From positions 372,001 through 436,000 of the forward strand of contig NZ_CP197171.1 in NCBI RefSeq assembly GCF_052055485.1: DNA of 64,000 bases, written 5' to 3'. The notes under the pieces were generated by a model. That model was not told the origin of the DNA and did not search any database. It worked only from the letters and a program-made list of their open reading frames with translations. Shown one piece after another: positions 26,062 through 34,850 of this stretch. Every line of letters begins with the position of its first letter. Position 1 is the stretch's first letter. A program made the translations under genes and the position numbers. The stretch comes from Amphibacillus sp052055485. GTDB taxonomy: Bacteria; Bacillota; Bacilli; Bacillales; Amphibacillaceae.

Positions 26062-26090
26062 TTGAAGTTAATAACCTGAACTGCTAAAAT
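26062..26090 (+). promoter_or_regulatory. Promoter of the GH13 gene
   Basis: TTGAAG (26062-26067), a 17-bp spacer, TAAAAT (26085-26090), 61 bases before the start codon. Confidence 0.65.
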
Positions 26091-26151
26091 TTATTGAAAG
26101 CGAATTAATGAGCAACCGTTTTTACAAAAAGGAGAAATTGGAGGTATTGAG

Positions 26152-28143
26152 ATGAAAAAAAGCTTATTGTTATCAATGATTTTAATCTTGGGTATGTTAC
26201 TCTTTGCTTGTTCACCTGAAGAAGACGAAGCAGCTACCGATGATGAAGGAGAAAATGAAGAAAATACTGCTGAAGACGAGTCAGTCGAATTAGTAGACCT
26301 TGAACAGAATATTGACTGGGCGCAAGAGTCGATCTTTTATCAAGTTTTTGTCAGAAGTTTTTATGATGGAGATGGTGACGGAATTGGTGACTTTGCTGGT
26401 TTAGAAGAAAAGTTACCTTATATACAAGAACTAGGCGCTAACGCTATTTGGTTAATGCCTATAAATGAAGCCGCATCATACCATGGTTACGATGCCACTG
26501 ATTATTATAATGTAGAACCGGATTATGGCACGATGGAAGAGTTTGAAAGTCTAATTGAAGCCGCCCATGATTTAGACATGAAAGTCATTATTGACTTTGT
26601 TGCTAACCACACATCTAGTGAACATGAGTGGTTCCAGGAAGCACTTGAAAATCCTGATAGTCCTTATCGAGATTATTATATTTGGGACGATCATGAATCT
26701 TATCAAGGGCAAGAGCCTAATGGTGAGTTTGGCTGGCACGAAGCAAATGATCAAATTTATTCCGCTCATTTCAATGTAGATATGCCCGATTTAAACTATG
26801 ATCATCCAGAGGTAAGAGAAGAGATAAAAAGTGTAGCCAGTTTTTGGCTTGATAAGGGGGTAGACGGCTTTAGATTAGATGCGGTATCTGATATTTATGA
26901 GGATCGAAATCAGACGATTGAATGGTGGCGCGATTTTAATGCCCATGTCAAAGCTGAAGACCCTGAAGCATTTATTGTTGGTGAAACATGGTACCATAAC
27001 TGGAATGACATTAGCTTTTACTATAGTGCCCATGAATCAAACTTCAATTTTGTTTTAACAGAAGAAATCATCGGGATGGCAAATGGGGTTGCACGAGATA
27101 TTGTTGCAGAGCTTGAAGAGGCACATCAGCTTTATCAAGGATCTTCTAATCCGCGTGGAGACGCCCCCGTTATTGATTCAACAATGATTGGAAATCATGA
27201 TATGGACCGAATTATGACACGTTTGGATGGTGATGAAAATAAGGCTAAACTAGCTGCTAATCTACTATTTACATTGCCTGGGACACCATTTATCTATTAT
27301 GGTGATGAATTAGGTCAAGAAGGACAGCGACCTGATGATCATCGACGAGAACCTTTTGATTGGTATGCTAATGCAGAAGGTGAAGGCATGACAGTCATGG
27401 ACGATCATTTCTTTAGTGAATCCGCATTTACCCATCCAAATGACGGGATTTCATTAGAAGAGCAAGAAGGCAATCAAGATAGCATGTATGAACATTATAA
27501 AACACTGATTCAAATTCGACGAGATCATCCGATGTTATTTACGGGTGACTATGAATCTTTCGATACGGAATTTGGGACCTACGGCTATACGGTTAATGAT
27601 GATGACACAGATGACCAATTAGCGATTGTTCATAATCAACGTGATGAAATGAGAACAGTCAATGTAGTCGCTGATGATGTAACAGAACTATTTAGTGGTG
27701 AAGAATATAATGATGGGGATGTTATTGAGTTAGCACCATACCATTCAATTATTCTTCTATCAGATCAAGAGACGATCCCAATCGAAGAGGTTGAACCTGA
27801 GGTCCCTGATCAAGATTACACAGTTACTTTCCAAGTTAGCGTTCCTGAAGATACACCAGATGAGGATATCTATCTTGTTGGTGAATTCAATGAGTGGAAT
27901 GAAGCAGATGAAGAAATGATACTTGAACAAATCGACGATCATCTATATGAAATATCAATCGATGGGCAAGCTTTTGAGATGGTTGAATACAAGTTCACCA
28001 GAGGTTCATGGGATAGACGTGAACAAAATAGTGCAGGACAAGATTTAATTGGTGAACGTCAAACGGATAACCGCCTTTATACATTTGAACAAGATGATCA
28101 TGTCGAAGAAATCATTATTGAACGCTGGTCAGATCAAGAGTAG
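26152..28143 (+). CDS. Secreted GH13 alpha-amylase-family lipoprotein
   Basis: 663-residue glycoside hydrolase of family 13, tethered outside the membrane. The lipoprotein signal ends LLFACS, followed by a highly acidic linker (about 22-48). The GH13 regions are DFVANHT, GFRLDAVSD with nucleophile Asp243, GETW with acid/base Glu278, and GNHDMDR with Asp350. DGDGDGIGDFAG is a calcium-binding loop. After the catalytic barrel and a beta domain, residues ~560-663 (YTVTFQVSVPEDTP, YLVGEFNEWN, YKFTRGSWDRRE) look like a starch-binding module of the CBM20/CBM48 type. A clean GGAGG precedes the ATG. Its high acidic content fits a salt-tolerant extracellular enzyme. It probably releases oligosaccharides for the adjacent transporter. 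Confidence 0.93.
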   Translation: MKKSLLLSMILILGMLLFACSPEEDEAATDDEGENEENTAEDESVELVDLEQNIDWAQESIFYQVFVRSFYDGDGDGIGDFAGLEEKLPYIQELGANAIWLMPINEAASYHGYDATDYYNVEPDYGTMEEFESLIEAAHDLDMKVIIDFVANHTSSEHEWFQEALENPDSPYRDYYIWDDHESYQGQEPNGEFGWHEANDQIYSAHFNVDMPDLNYDHPEVREEIKSVASFWLDKGVDGFRLDAVSDIYEDRNQTIEWWRDFNAHVKAEDPEAFIVGETWYHNWNDISFYYSAHESNFNFVLTEEIIGMANGVARDIVAELEEAHQLYQGSSNPRGDAPVIDSTMIGNHDMDRIMTRLDGDENKAKLAANLLFTLPGTPFIYYGDELGQEGQRPDDHRREPFDWYANAEGEGMTVMDDHFFSESAFTHPNDGISLEEQEGNQDSMYEHYKTLIQIRRDHPMLFTGDYESFDTEFGTYGYTVNDDDTDDQLAIVHNQRDEMRTVNVVADDVTELFSGEEYNDGDVIELAPYHSIILLSDQETIPIEEVEPEVPDQDYTVTFQVSVPEDTPDEDIYLVGEFNEWNEADEEMILEQIDDHLYEISIDGQAFEMVEYKFTRGSWDRREQNSAGQDLIGERQTDNRLYTFEQDDHVEEIIIERWSDQE

Positions 28144-28255
28144 ATTAAAGATTTTTGTTTACTGGACAGGTCAGTAGATAGCCTATCGTTTGGCTATAAA
28201 GTTAATTACGAGTATAGATATTTTCTAAACGATAAATCATTAAGAAAATAATCAT

Positions 28256-28300
28256 TTAAAAAAATCAACCCCCTCATTATATATGATTGAGGGGGTTGAT
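28256..28300 (-). terminator. Terminator after the ABC transporter gene
   Basis: On the minus strand ATCAACCCCCTCA and TGAGGGGGTTGAT form a 13-bp stem followed by TTTTTTT. It also lies downstream of the convergent GH13 gene. Confidence 0.85.
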
Positions 28301-28309
28301 GACTTTTAA

Positions 28310-30679
28310 TTATTCTGTTCGTAAAGCGACAACTGGATCTTTTTTTGCTGCCATTCTTGCTGGGATAACACCTGCAATTAAGGTAAGGATCATACTACCA
28401 ATAATTAGAATAACTGCAGCAGTAATATTTAAACTTGCCACATTTTCAATCTCTGTTAAGTGATAGATCAAATTATTAATTGGAATAATTAATAGGTATG
28501 AAATTAAAATACCTAAACTTCCTGAAACAAAGCCAACAATTATGGTTTCAGCATTGAATACACGTGAAATATCTTTTTTACGAGCCCCAACACTGCGGAG
28601 AATACCAATTTCTTTCGTACGCTCAATAACCGATACATAGGTAATAATCCCAATCATAATCGTCGATACAATCAATGAAATCGCTGCAAAGCCAACTAGA
28701 ACATAGGTAACGGTATTGATCATATCCGTCATAATATCACCAACCATCTCGGCTAAATCATTATAAACGATTTGATCCTCTTCATCTTGACCTTCATTAT
28801 ATTGATCTAGATAATCTTTAATTGCATCTTTCCCTTCAAAATCAGTTGGATAAATATCAAGACCAACTGGGGTCGTAATCGCACCGAGATAGATCAAAGC
28901 ATGCTCCTTTATTTCATCCGTTTGAAAGGGTGTATTGGTTAATAAATTAATATCCGCCTCTTCTTGAGCTTGAGCAATGTCTGATTCCTGAGCATCTGCA
29001 ATAATACGTTTAGTTAAAGCTGGTGTATAAATAAACCCTTCGGAAAAATAGCTTGTCGCTGCATCTTCTTTGACTCGTAAAATACCTGTGACAACTAAAT
29101 CCAAACCTTCTTCCTCTTCATATAAATCCCGAAAATCCGTTGGGTTTGCTGGTGTAAATAATCCATTTTCTGTTTCATTATAGTAAACATCGTTTGGTAA
29201 CACTTTTAACAGTTGCTCACCAATAAAGTCAGTCACATCATATTCATCTTCATCTAAAACTAATTTATCAAGAAAAGTTGTACTTAATCGATTATACTCA
29301 TCAACCACAATTGCGATTTCATTTTCTGCTTCAGGTAAACGGCTATCTTCACCAATAAAGTCATATAGTTCTAAAATAAAATCTTGATCACTTGGCATCT
29401 CTTGCCAATGACTCATCCCCATCGCCATTTCAGAAGCACCTGGCATCATCGGATTCTCTGATGATGTTTCGAATTCTACTACACCATCACTACCCTCAGT
29501 TAATAAATTAACCCCTACACCTCGTGTATAGGAAATATTATTTATCTCATCTGGTAAGTCCTCTTCCATTTCTTCAATGTAATCAAGGAATTCATCAGTC
29601 AGTACATTTGTATGGGTAGCAAATGCATCCGTATAATCATGAGCATAAATGGTCGTGTTTTCTGGAAATTCATCATACTCATTATCTGCTGCTTGCATAC
29701 TTGGGGGACCCATTTCAGTAAAATCAACGAATTGTTCATTTGTATCAATCATAATTGGGAAGTTCGCCAAAGTGTCTCCCTGCATCACATCAAGTTGACT
29801 TGATAAACCGCTTGAAAGGGCAAGAACTAAAGCTACACCGATAATTCCAATACTGCCAGCAAATGCAGTTAAGATGGTTCTTCCTTTTTTCGTTAGTAAA
29901 TTTTTAAACGAAAGTGATAAAGCTGTAAAAATTGACATCGATGTTTTTTCACGTTTCTTTGATTTACCCGGCTGACTATCACCATTTGTTGTTTTCTCAA
30001 TCGGGGCACTATCCGATTGAATTTCGCCGTCCAAGAATTGAATAATTCGTGTGCTATATTCGTCAGCAATTTCCTCATTATGCGTGACCATAATGACCAA
30101 ACGAGTCTTGGCGATTTCACGCAAAATGTCCATCACCTGTGCACTTGTCTTGGAATCGAGAGCCCCAGTTGGCTCATCCGCAAGAATAATATCAGGATTA
30201 TTAACAAGTGCCCGCGCAATAGCAACCCGCTGCATTTGACCTCCGGATAGTTGGTTAGGCTTTTTGTTAATCTGATCTGATAACCCAACCTCTACTAAAG
30301 CCTGCTTAGCCCGTTCTTTTCGTTCATTACTTGACACACCTGATAAGGTCATAGCAATTTCAACATTTTGTAAAACGGATTGGTGACTAATTAAATTATA
30401 ATTCTGAAAAACAAACCCAATCGAACGGTTACGATAAGCATCCCAATCACGATCCTTAAAATGCTTCGTTGAGTGATTATTAATGATCAGATCACCGGAA
30501 TCATATTGATCAAGACCGCCAATAATATTGAGTAAAGTTGTTTTTCCAGAACCAGATGGCCCTAGAATGGAAACAAATTCACTTTCTCTAAATTCAAGTG
30601 AGATCTTTTTTAACACATTTAGATAGTCATTACCTGTTTTATAAGACTTTTCAATATTTACTAATTGTAATTTTCCCAA
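28310..30679 (-). CDS. MacB-like ABC transporter, ATPase-permease fusion
   Basis: 789 residues. Residues 1-230 form an ABC ATPase (Walker A GPSGSGKTT at 40-48, signature LSGGQMQRVAIARAL, Walker B IILADEPTGALDS). A short charged linker is followed by a membrane segment (LTAFAGSIGIIGVALVLALS), a large acidic extracytoplasmic domain (about 290-640) and three C-terminal membrane segments of the FtsX type (VLVGFAAISLIVSTIMIGII and two others). This is the mechanotransmission type of transporter, often used for peptide or antibiotic extrusion or lipoprotein release. Starts with TTG behind TTAGGGG. Same strand as the TetR regulator upstream, separated by a 330-bp repeat-like island. Confidence 0.9.
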   Translation of the reverse strand: MGKLQLVNIEKSYKTGNDYLNVLKKISLEFRESEFVSILGPSGSGKTTLLNIIGGLDQYDSGDLIINNHSTKHFKDRDWDAYRNRSIGFVFQNYNLISHQSVLQNVEIAMTLSGVSSNERKERAKQALVEVGLSDQINKKPNQLSGGQMQRVAIARALVNNPDIILADEPTGALDSKTSAQVMDILREIAKTRLVIMVTHNEEIADEYSTRIIQFLDGEIQSDSAPIEKTTNGDSQPGKSKKREKTSMSIFTALSLSFKNLLTKKGRTILTAFAGSIGIIGVALVLALSSGLSSQLDVMQGDTLANFPIMIDTNEQFVDFTEMGPPSMQAADNEYDEFPENTTIYAHDYTDAFATHTNVLTDEFLDYIEEMEEDLPDEINNISYTRGVGVNLLTEGSDGVVEFETSSENPMMPGASEMAMGMSHWQEMPSDQDFILELYDFIGEDSRLPEAENEIAIVVDEYNRLSTTFLDKLVLDEDEYDVTDFIGEQLLKVLPNDVYYNETENGLFTPANPTDFRDLYEEEEGLDLVVTGILRVKEDAATSYFSEGFIYTPALTKRIIADAQESDIAQAQEEADINLLTNTPFQTDEIKEHALIYLGAITTPVGLDIYPTDFEGKDAIKDYLDQYNEGQDEEDQIVYNDLAEMVGDIMTDMINTVTYVLVGFAAISLIVSTIMIGIITYVSVIERTKEIGILRSVGARKKDISRVFNAETIIVGFVSGSLGILISYLLIIPINNLIYHLTEIENVASLNITAAVILIIGSMILTLIAGVIPARMAAKKDPVVALRTE

Positions 30680-30713
30680 AAGATTTACCCCTAACCTTTT
30701 TCTTTTTAGTGTA

Positions 30714-31042
30714 TGTTCAAAAAGAGGATAAAAAACGCCTCGTCGGCTAAAATTGCAACGTCTTATTGTAAAGCCGACACTAGTAGGTCCTATACGTCGA
30801 AAGTTCGAGACGGCGTAGCTTTGAGTACCGGGCTTTCACAAGATATGATGAGTCTGTGTTGTCCACAGACGTGGACGCCTTTAACAGAACTTCCACGTAT
30901 CAGTTGATACATGAGGAACACAGAAGCAAGCCATCGAGCTTCTCGCGTGTTGTGGTGACTTCGACATTCGACACAGGACGTGTCGGTAGTTAGTCAAAGA
31001 TCCTTTGTTCTTCAAAGCGATTTTTACCGGACTTTTTGAACA
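30714..31042. repeat. Structured repeat-like island with inverted ends (MITE-like)
   Basis: About 330 bp of distinctly higher GC than its surroundings. It starts TGTTCAAAAAG...GATAAAAAACGC and ends with the inverse of TGTTCAAAAAGTCCGGTAAA, so the ends are imperfect inverted repeats. Inside are perfect palindromes GTCCACAGACGTGGAC (30861-30876) and GTATCAGTTGATAC (30897-30910), and several CGTCGAA/TTCGACG-type pairs. It has no plausible gene: two short frames in it are stop-free by chance and have no ribosome site. A mobile miniature element or structured RNA is the likeliest reading. No target-site duplication is clear. Confidence 0.6.
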
Positions 31043-31049
31043 ACCTCTT

Positions 31050-31676
31050 TTATGATGATGAATCACTTTTTAGCAATCCGTTCTTAAGCATATCGATTTC
31101 AATTTGATAATTCTGAGTCGCTTCTTCTACGGTTAACTGCTTCACAAAAGCATCGATGATATTGCGAAACGTCACAGCTAATAAGATTTTAAACGCATGT
31201 TCAAGCTCTTGTTTAGATTGAACGGCAAGTTGATCATTTATGACCCACTTTGCATAGTAATCAAGTTCTGTTTTAAAGTCATCAGTTTTTACATTACTCG
31301 TAAAAGCTTGTTCTATCTTATGATTCATATTTAAAAAAGCATTTCGAAAAAAATGATACTGATTTCCATTGACCAATTCATCAATCATCAGTTCAAACAT
31401 CAATGAAAATGAAGCAAACAGATTACCATTTGTCTGTTCGAGATATTCAGCAAACCGCTTCTTATTTTCTTTTCCATACAACGTCATTAAGAATAAAAAA
31501 GCCTCCTCCTTATCATCAAAGTATTGATAAAAACTGCCTCTAGGTATCTGAGCGGATTTAACAATATTAGCAATTGATGCTTCATGTACAGAAACACGTG
31601 AAAATTCCCGTTTAAGTGCATCAATTAATTTCTCTCTTTTCTGTTCAGGTAAATTAAAAAATGTTTGCTTTGGCAC
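31050..31676 (-). CDS. TetR-family transcriptional repressor
   Basis: 208 residues. The N-terminal helix-turn-helix runs through IANIVKSAQIPRGSFYQYFDDKEEAF, and the C-terminal ligand-binding half is helical and variable. The start is GTG 31676 (MPKQTFFNLPEQKREKL) behind AGGGGGA; the longer frame begins within the operator. It sits upstream of, and on the same strand as, the MacB-like transporter and most likely controls it, with autorepression through the palindrome at 31695-31707. Confidence 0.9.
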   Translation of the reverse strand: MPKQTFFNLPEQKREKLIDALKREFSRVSVHEASIANIVKSAQIPRGSFYQYFDDKEEAFLFLMTLYGKENKKRFAEYLEQTNGNLFASFSLMFELMIDELVNGNQYHFFRNAFLNMNHKIEQAFTSNVKTDDFKTELDYYAKWVINDQLAVQSKQELEHAFKILLAVTFRNIIDAFVKQLTVEEATQNYQIEIDMLKNGLLKSDSSS

Positions 31677-31694
31677 AATCCATCCCCCTAAAAG

Positions 31695-31707
31695 TGACAC
31701 GGTGTCA
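31695..31707. promoter_or_regulatory. Palindromic operator of the TetR gene
   Basis: TGACACGGTGTCA is a perfect 6+1+6 palindrome between the -10 box and the start codon of the TetR gene. A half-related sequence, TGACACCATGATCA (31844-31857), lies before the Rpn gene. Confidence 0.65.
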
Positions 31708-31723
31708 TTTAGACGTAAACTTA

Positions 31724-31752
31724 GTATAAATGACGCGGGTTATCGAGTCAAA
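31724..31752 (-). promoter_or_regulatory. Sigma-A promoter of the TetR gene
   Basis: The minus strand shows TTGACT, a 17-bp spacer and TATACT about 15 bases before the TGACAC palindrome. Confidence 0.7.
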
Positions 31753-31890
31753 CAAAATGCTAATCAAACAATTGAAAGCTTATCAAATTCCTTAAAACAG
31801 AGCATTGTCCTTTTAATAGAACCATGCTATATTATAGACAGATATGACACCATGATCACCCCCATCTAAAACCTCTAAGGAAGTGATCGA

Positions 31891-32820
31891 ATGGTAGCTA
31901 TGCCGCTACTCGTCAAAGAAAAGCCCCCACTGTCTAACTACACACAACATGACCTACTGTATAAGGAGCTCATCCACACGTTTTTCGCCGAATTCCTTGC
32001 TGTCTTTTTTCCCGATGTTCATAAAAACATTGATTTTCACCGGATTAAACCTCTCTCTGAAGAAATGCATACCGATATAACTAAAGGGAAAACACATCGA
32101 CTGGACATTGTCATTGAAACAATCTTGAAAGGAACAGACGTTGTTGTTATTGTGCATATTGAACCTCAAAGCTATCAACAAGCACATTTCAGTGAACGAA
32201 TGTATCATTATTTCAGCATGCTGTACAACAAATATCGGAAGCCAATTATTCCGATTGCCGTTTTAAGTCATGATGCAAATTGGGAAGAAAATTGTTATAC
32301 GATGGCTTTTGACTTCTTGCCTGTCTTAACCTTCAACTATTTGACCCTTCACCTTAAAAAGCAGAACTGGCGTGACTATATTCGCTCAAACAATCCTGTT
32401 GCAGCTGCCTTATTGTCTGAGATGGGTTATAGCAAGGAAGAACGCGTGCAAGTAAAAAAGGAATTCCTGCGCATGATTACAAGAATGGAACTAAACCCTG
32501 CCAAACAACGCATGATCTACGGATTTTTTGAAAGTTACTTGAAATTAACCGAAGATGAGGAGGAACAATTAATGACTGAAATCAACAAATTACCCGAGGC
32601 TGACAAAGTTTTGGAGTTAACAATTTCTTATGAGGAGAAAGGGAAAGAGATCGGAAAGGAAATTGGGAAAGAAATTGGGAAAAAAGAAGGTGAATTAATT
32701 GGTGTTAAGAAAGTGGCTGTTGAAATGCTAAAAGAAAAAACTGACTTAGCTTTTATTGCAAAGGTCACTCAGCTTGATATTGAAGAAATTAAGCAATTAA
32801 AAAGGCAATATAAGATCTAA
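31891..32820 (+). CDS. Rpn-type PD-(D/E)XK nuclease/putative transposase
   Basis: 309 residues resembling the Rpn (recombination-promoting nuclease, YhgA-like) group. The nuclease core lies at about 25-150: YKELIHTFFAEFLAVFFPD, then the catalytic cluster THRLDIVIE and VVVIVHIEPQS, the E-x-Q variant of PD-(D/E)XK, followed by RMYHYFSMLYNKY. The C-terminal third is helical and ends with a repeated GKEIG tetrapeptide stretch and a small helical domain. ATG behind AAGGAAGTGATCGA; a promoter TTGTCC-17-TATATT lies upstream. Such genes are scattered, variable and often mobile. A decayed duplicate of its 3' part follows at 32866. Confidence 0.82.
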   Translation: MVAMPLLVKEKPPLSNYTQHDLLYKELIHTFFAEFLAVFFPDVHKNIDFHRIKPLSEEMHTDITKGKTHRLDIVIETILKGTDVVVIVHIEPQSYQQAHFSERMYHYFSMLYNKYRKPIIPIAVLSHDANWEENCYTMAFDFLPVLTFNYLTLHLKKQNWRDYIRSNNPVAAALLSEMGYSKEERVQVKKEFLRMITRMELNPAKQRMIYGFFESYLKLTEDEEEQLMTEINKLPEADKVLELTISYEEKGKEIGKEIGKEIGKKEGELIGVKKVAVEMLKEKTDLAFIAKVTQLDIEEIKQLKRQYKI

Positions 32821-32865
32821 GGTACTCTTTCCTTGAATGTTATTCCAAACTAGCCAAAACATAGA

Positions 32866-32957
32866 AAGAACAATTAATGACTGAAATGAGTAAATGACCA
32901 GAGGCTGATCGAATTTTGGAATTACTAATTTCATATGAGGAAAAAGGAGAAGAAATC
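32866..32957 (+). pseudogene. Remnant of a second Rpn-type gene
   Basis: This stretch repeats about 92 bases of the preceding gene's region around EQLMTEINKLPEADKVLELT. It reads EQLMTEMSK, TGA stop, PEADRILELLISYEEKG, then degenerates. It is a copy of the family C-terminus with an in-frame stop, left from duplication or recombination. Confidence 0.7.
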
Positions 32958-33142
32958 CGTCTTTTCGGTAATACTTAACATAGATCAAAAAAGTTTATGT
33001 AATGCTAGTAATAGTTGATATGTATTTCCGATCTCCATTCCTTGCCAAAAGCCAGTTAAAACATATCTATCATGTTTTATACTTGAATTACTCATTCAAA
33101 AAGCTGAATAGAATATTTCAAGCCTTTCCTAATACTCGTAAA

Positions 33143-33188
33143 GAAGAAGCTGTTGCACAATGAATTCTCTATTGTGCAACAGCTCCTT
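33143..33188 (-). terminator. Terminator after the Nudix gene
   Basis: AGCTGTTGCACAAT and ATTGTGCAACAGCT form a perfect 14-bp stem, followed on the minus strand by TCTTCTTTA. It closes the 386-base gap between the Rpn and Nudix genes; the rest of the gap holds only the Rpn remnant. Confidence 0.75.
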
Positions 33189-33206
33189 TATGTATTCTTC
33201 TAATCA

Positions 33207-33662
33207 TTACAGCAAGCTTAGCTTAAATTGTTCATCTTCTCGATAATAATAAAACTCGCTAAGATCATCGGACTCAAAAACTTTCAACATTTCCTCAAAG
33301 TCAGGAGCAAGTTGATAATTGGCAAGCTCCTCCCTAGCCATCCAAAACACCTCTCCTTCATCAGACGATGTTAACTCACCTTCAAATTGTTTTGTTTTAT
33401 AAAATAGAACAACATAGCGTTCATCCTGTTTAGTCTGAAATTGCTTTGTCCCACAGAGAATTGGTGCTTTTATCGTTAAGCCCGTCTCTTCCCAAACTTC
33501 TCTTATCACTGAATCAGTAAATGATTCACCTTTTTCAATATGTCCACCTGGAAATGTGAGACCTGGCCAATTATTACTTACTCGATCTTGAACAAGAACA
33601 TGCCCAGCATCATCAGAAATCATGCACATGTTTGTGAAAATAGCCTGCTCACTCTTACTCAT
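33207..33662 (-). CDS. Nudix hydrolase (MutT-like)
   Basis: 151 residues. The Nudix box GGHIEKGESFTDSVIREVWE plus ETGL matches GX5EX7REUXEEXGU with all acidic metal ligands. It hydrolyses a nucleoside diphosphate derivative; a house-cleaning role on (oxidised) nucleotides is typical for this size, but the substrate is unknown. Start set at ATG 33662 behind GAGGTG; the GTG at 33671 falls in the ribosome site. Monocistronic. Confidence 0.9.
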   Translation of the reverse strand: MSKSEQAIFTNMCMISDDAGHVLVQDRVSNNWPGLTFPGGHIEKGESFTDSVIREVWEETGLTIKAPILCGTKQFQTKQDERYVVLFYKTKQFEGELTSSDEGEVFWMAREELANYQLAPDFEEMLKVFESDDLSEFYYYREDEQFKLSLL

Positions 33663-34007
33663 TATGATCACCTCAAATTATGTCATTTTGTTAACATTTT
33701 ATCATAAGATAAGATGAGATGAGTATTTATTGATTTCTTAGCGATTATTTATTAAAATATAGCAAGTTAAATTTAAGCTTTATGGATGACATTCCCTAAT
33801 ACTATCATAATGAACGATTAAATAATCTTCTGTTTTATTGCTTCGGTAGGCTCATCAGAAATAAATCTACATACATGATCCAATATAGTTTGAGGCACAA
33901 CTTCATTTATCGTACATTTCCATTTTAAGTATCTAAATTAACTCTAGCTTATGATATAATTAAGAGCGTAAATAAATATAATTAAAGTATTTTGGAGAAT
34001 ACTAGTA

Positions 34008-34032
34008 TTAATTTAATCTATGATTAAATTAA
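34008..34032 (+). promoter_or_regulatory. Hairpin abutting the ribosome site of a small gene
   Basis: TTAATTTAATC, TAT, GATTAAATTAA: an 11-bp perfect inverted repeat whose last base touches the GGAG of the following 27-codon gene. It could modulate translation. Confidence 0.5.
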
Positions 34033-34045
34033 GGAGATGAAACCT

Positions 34046-34129
34046 ATGCAGAAAGTCAATCTTAAAAATATCATTTGGCTACTATTAGGTGTAATTGTTG
34101 GGTGGATGCTAAGGGCATTACTTTTTTAA
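34046..34129 (+). CDS. 27-residue membrane peptide
   Basis: ATG with a strong AAGGAG ribosome site. The product MQKVNLKN + IIWLLLGVIVGWMLRALLF is a basic N-terminus followed by one membrane helix. It is small like type I toxins or accessory membrane peptides, but I recognise no family. Its good ribosome site and isolated position support it being expressed. Confidence 0.45.
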   Translation: MQKVNLKNIIWLLLGVIVGWMLRALLF

Positions 34130-34850
34130 TTAGTAAAAGTCTCTTGTTACAACCAACCATATCAAATGTATCCTCATTCAAATATCTCTGATTTAATTGA
34201 ATTACATTAGCTAGCTCCACAAATAGTTAATTTCTCTAATCTTGGGTTTGTGACCGCAAATGGTACCCTATTTATTCATTCAAGTAGATTAAGATAGCTG
34301 AACCTTGATCTTCTACCGCTCAACTCAAAATATAAACCGACAACTGTACTTCTGACATCAGTTGGTTATCAAATCCAGTCTTTTTCTTCTGTAACATCAA
34401 GACAGTTCAACAATGGCATCTCTATATTCAAAGGGTAAATATCTGGATTTAGCAAAAGGATTTTAACCAATGCTTCTTGCTTTTTTTTGCTTGCGTAATG
34501 ATTCCCAAATCATCTTCTAAATTTAAACAGTGGACCAAGGGCTCCCCATAATACCCACTGATATTACTATTTGAATCACTATAAAACTCCTGCTTCCTCG
34601 TTCCTTGCTACAACGGGGATAATAAATGTCAATTCTAGAATATGAACAATCTAGAGTCATATTTTTAGCCTTATTAATGTAACTGACATGATTAACTCTC
34701 ACTCATACCCTTTCAAGGTCAATTCGAGATCAAATCCACATGATTATCACACCTCATATCTGAAGACTAGCCATTTTCTATTTTGACTTGCTTGTTTGAA
34801 AGTTAGGCAAAATTCATTTTGTTTTCTATTTAGCTAAGCCCCCCTATCCC

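Larger units (their letters stand above)
33663..34850. other. Long intergenic region with coding debris
   Basis: Almost 1.2 kb. Besides the small membrane peptide at 34046, the minus strand keeps an open stretch (stop at 34369-34371, reading upstream to about 34500) with KQEALVKILLLNPDIYPLNI, which looks like a piece of a decayed gene of unknown family. The remainder is AT-rich with no ORF having a ribosome site. Confidence 0.5.

Noticed and set aside
30713..31066. Two ~60-residue frames in the repeat-like island
   Set aside because: No ribosome site, Cys/Ser/Arg-biased composition, and they run through palindromes.
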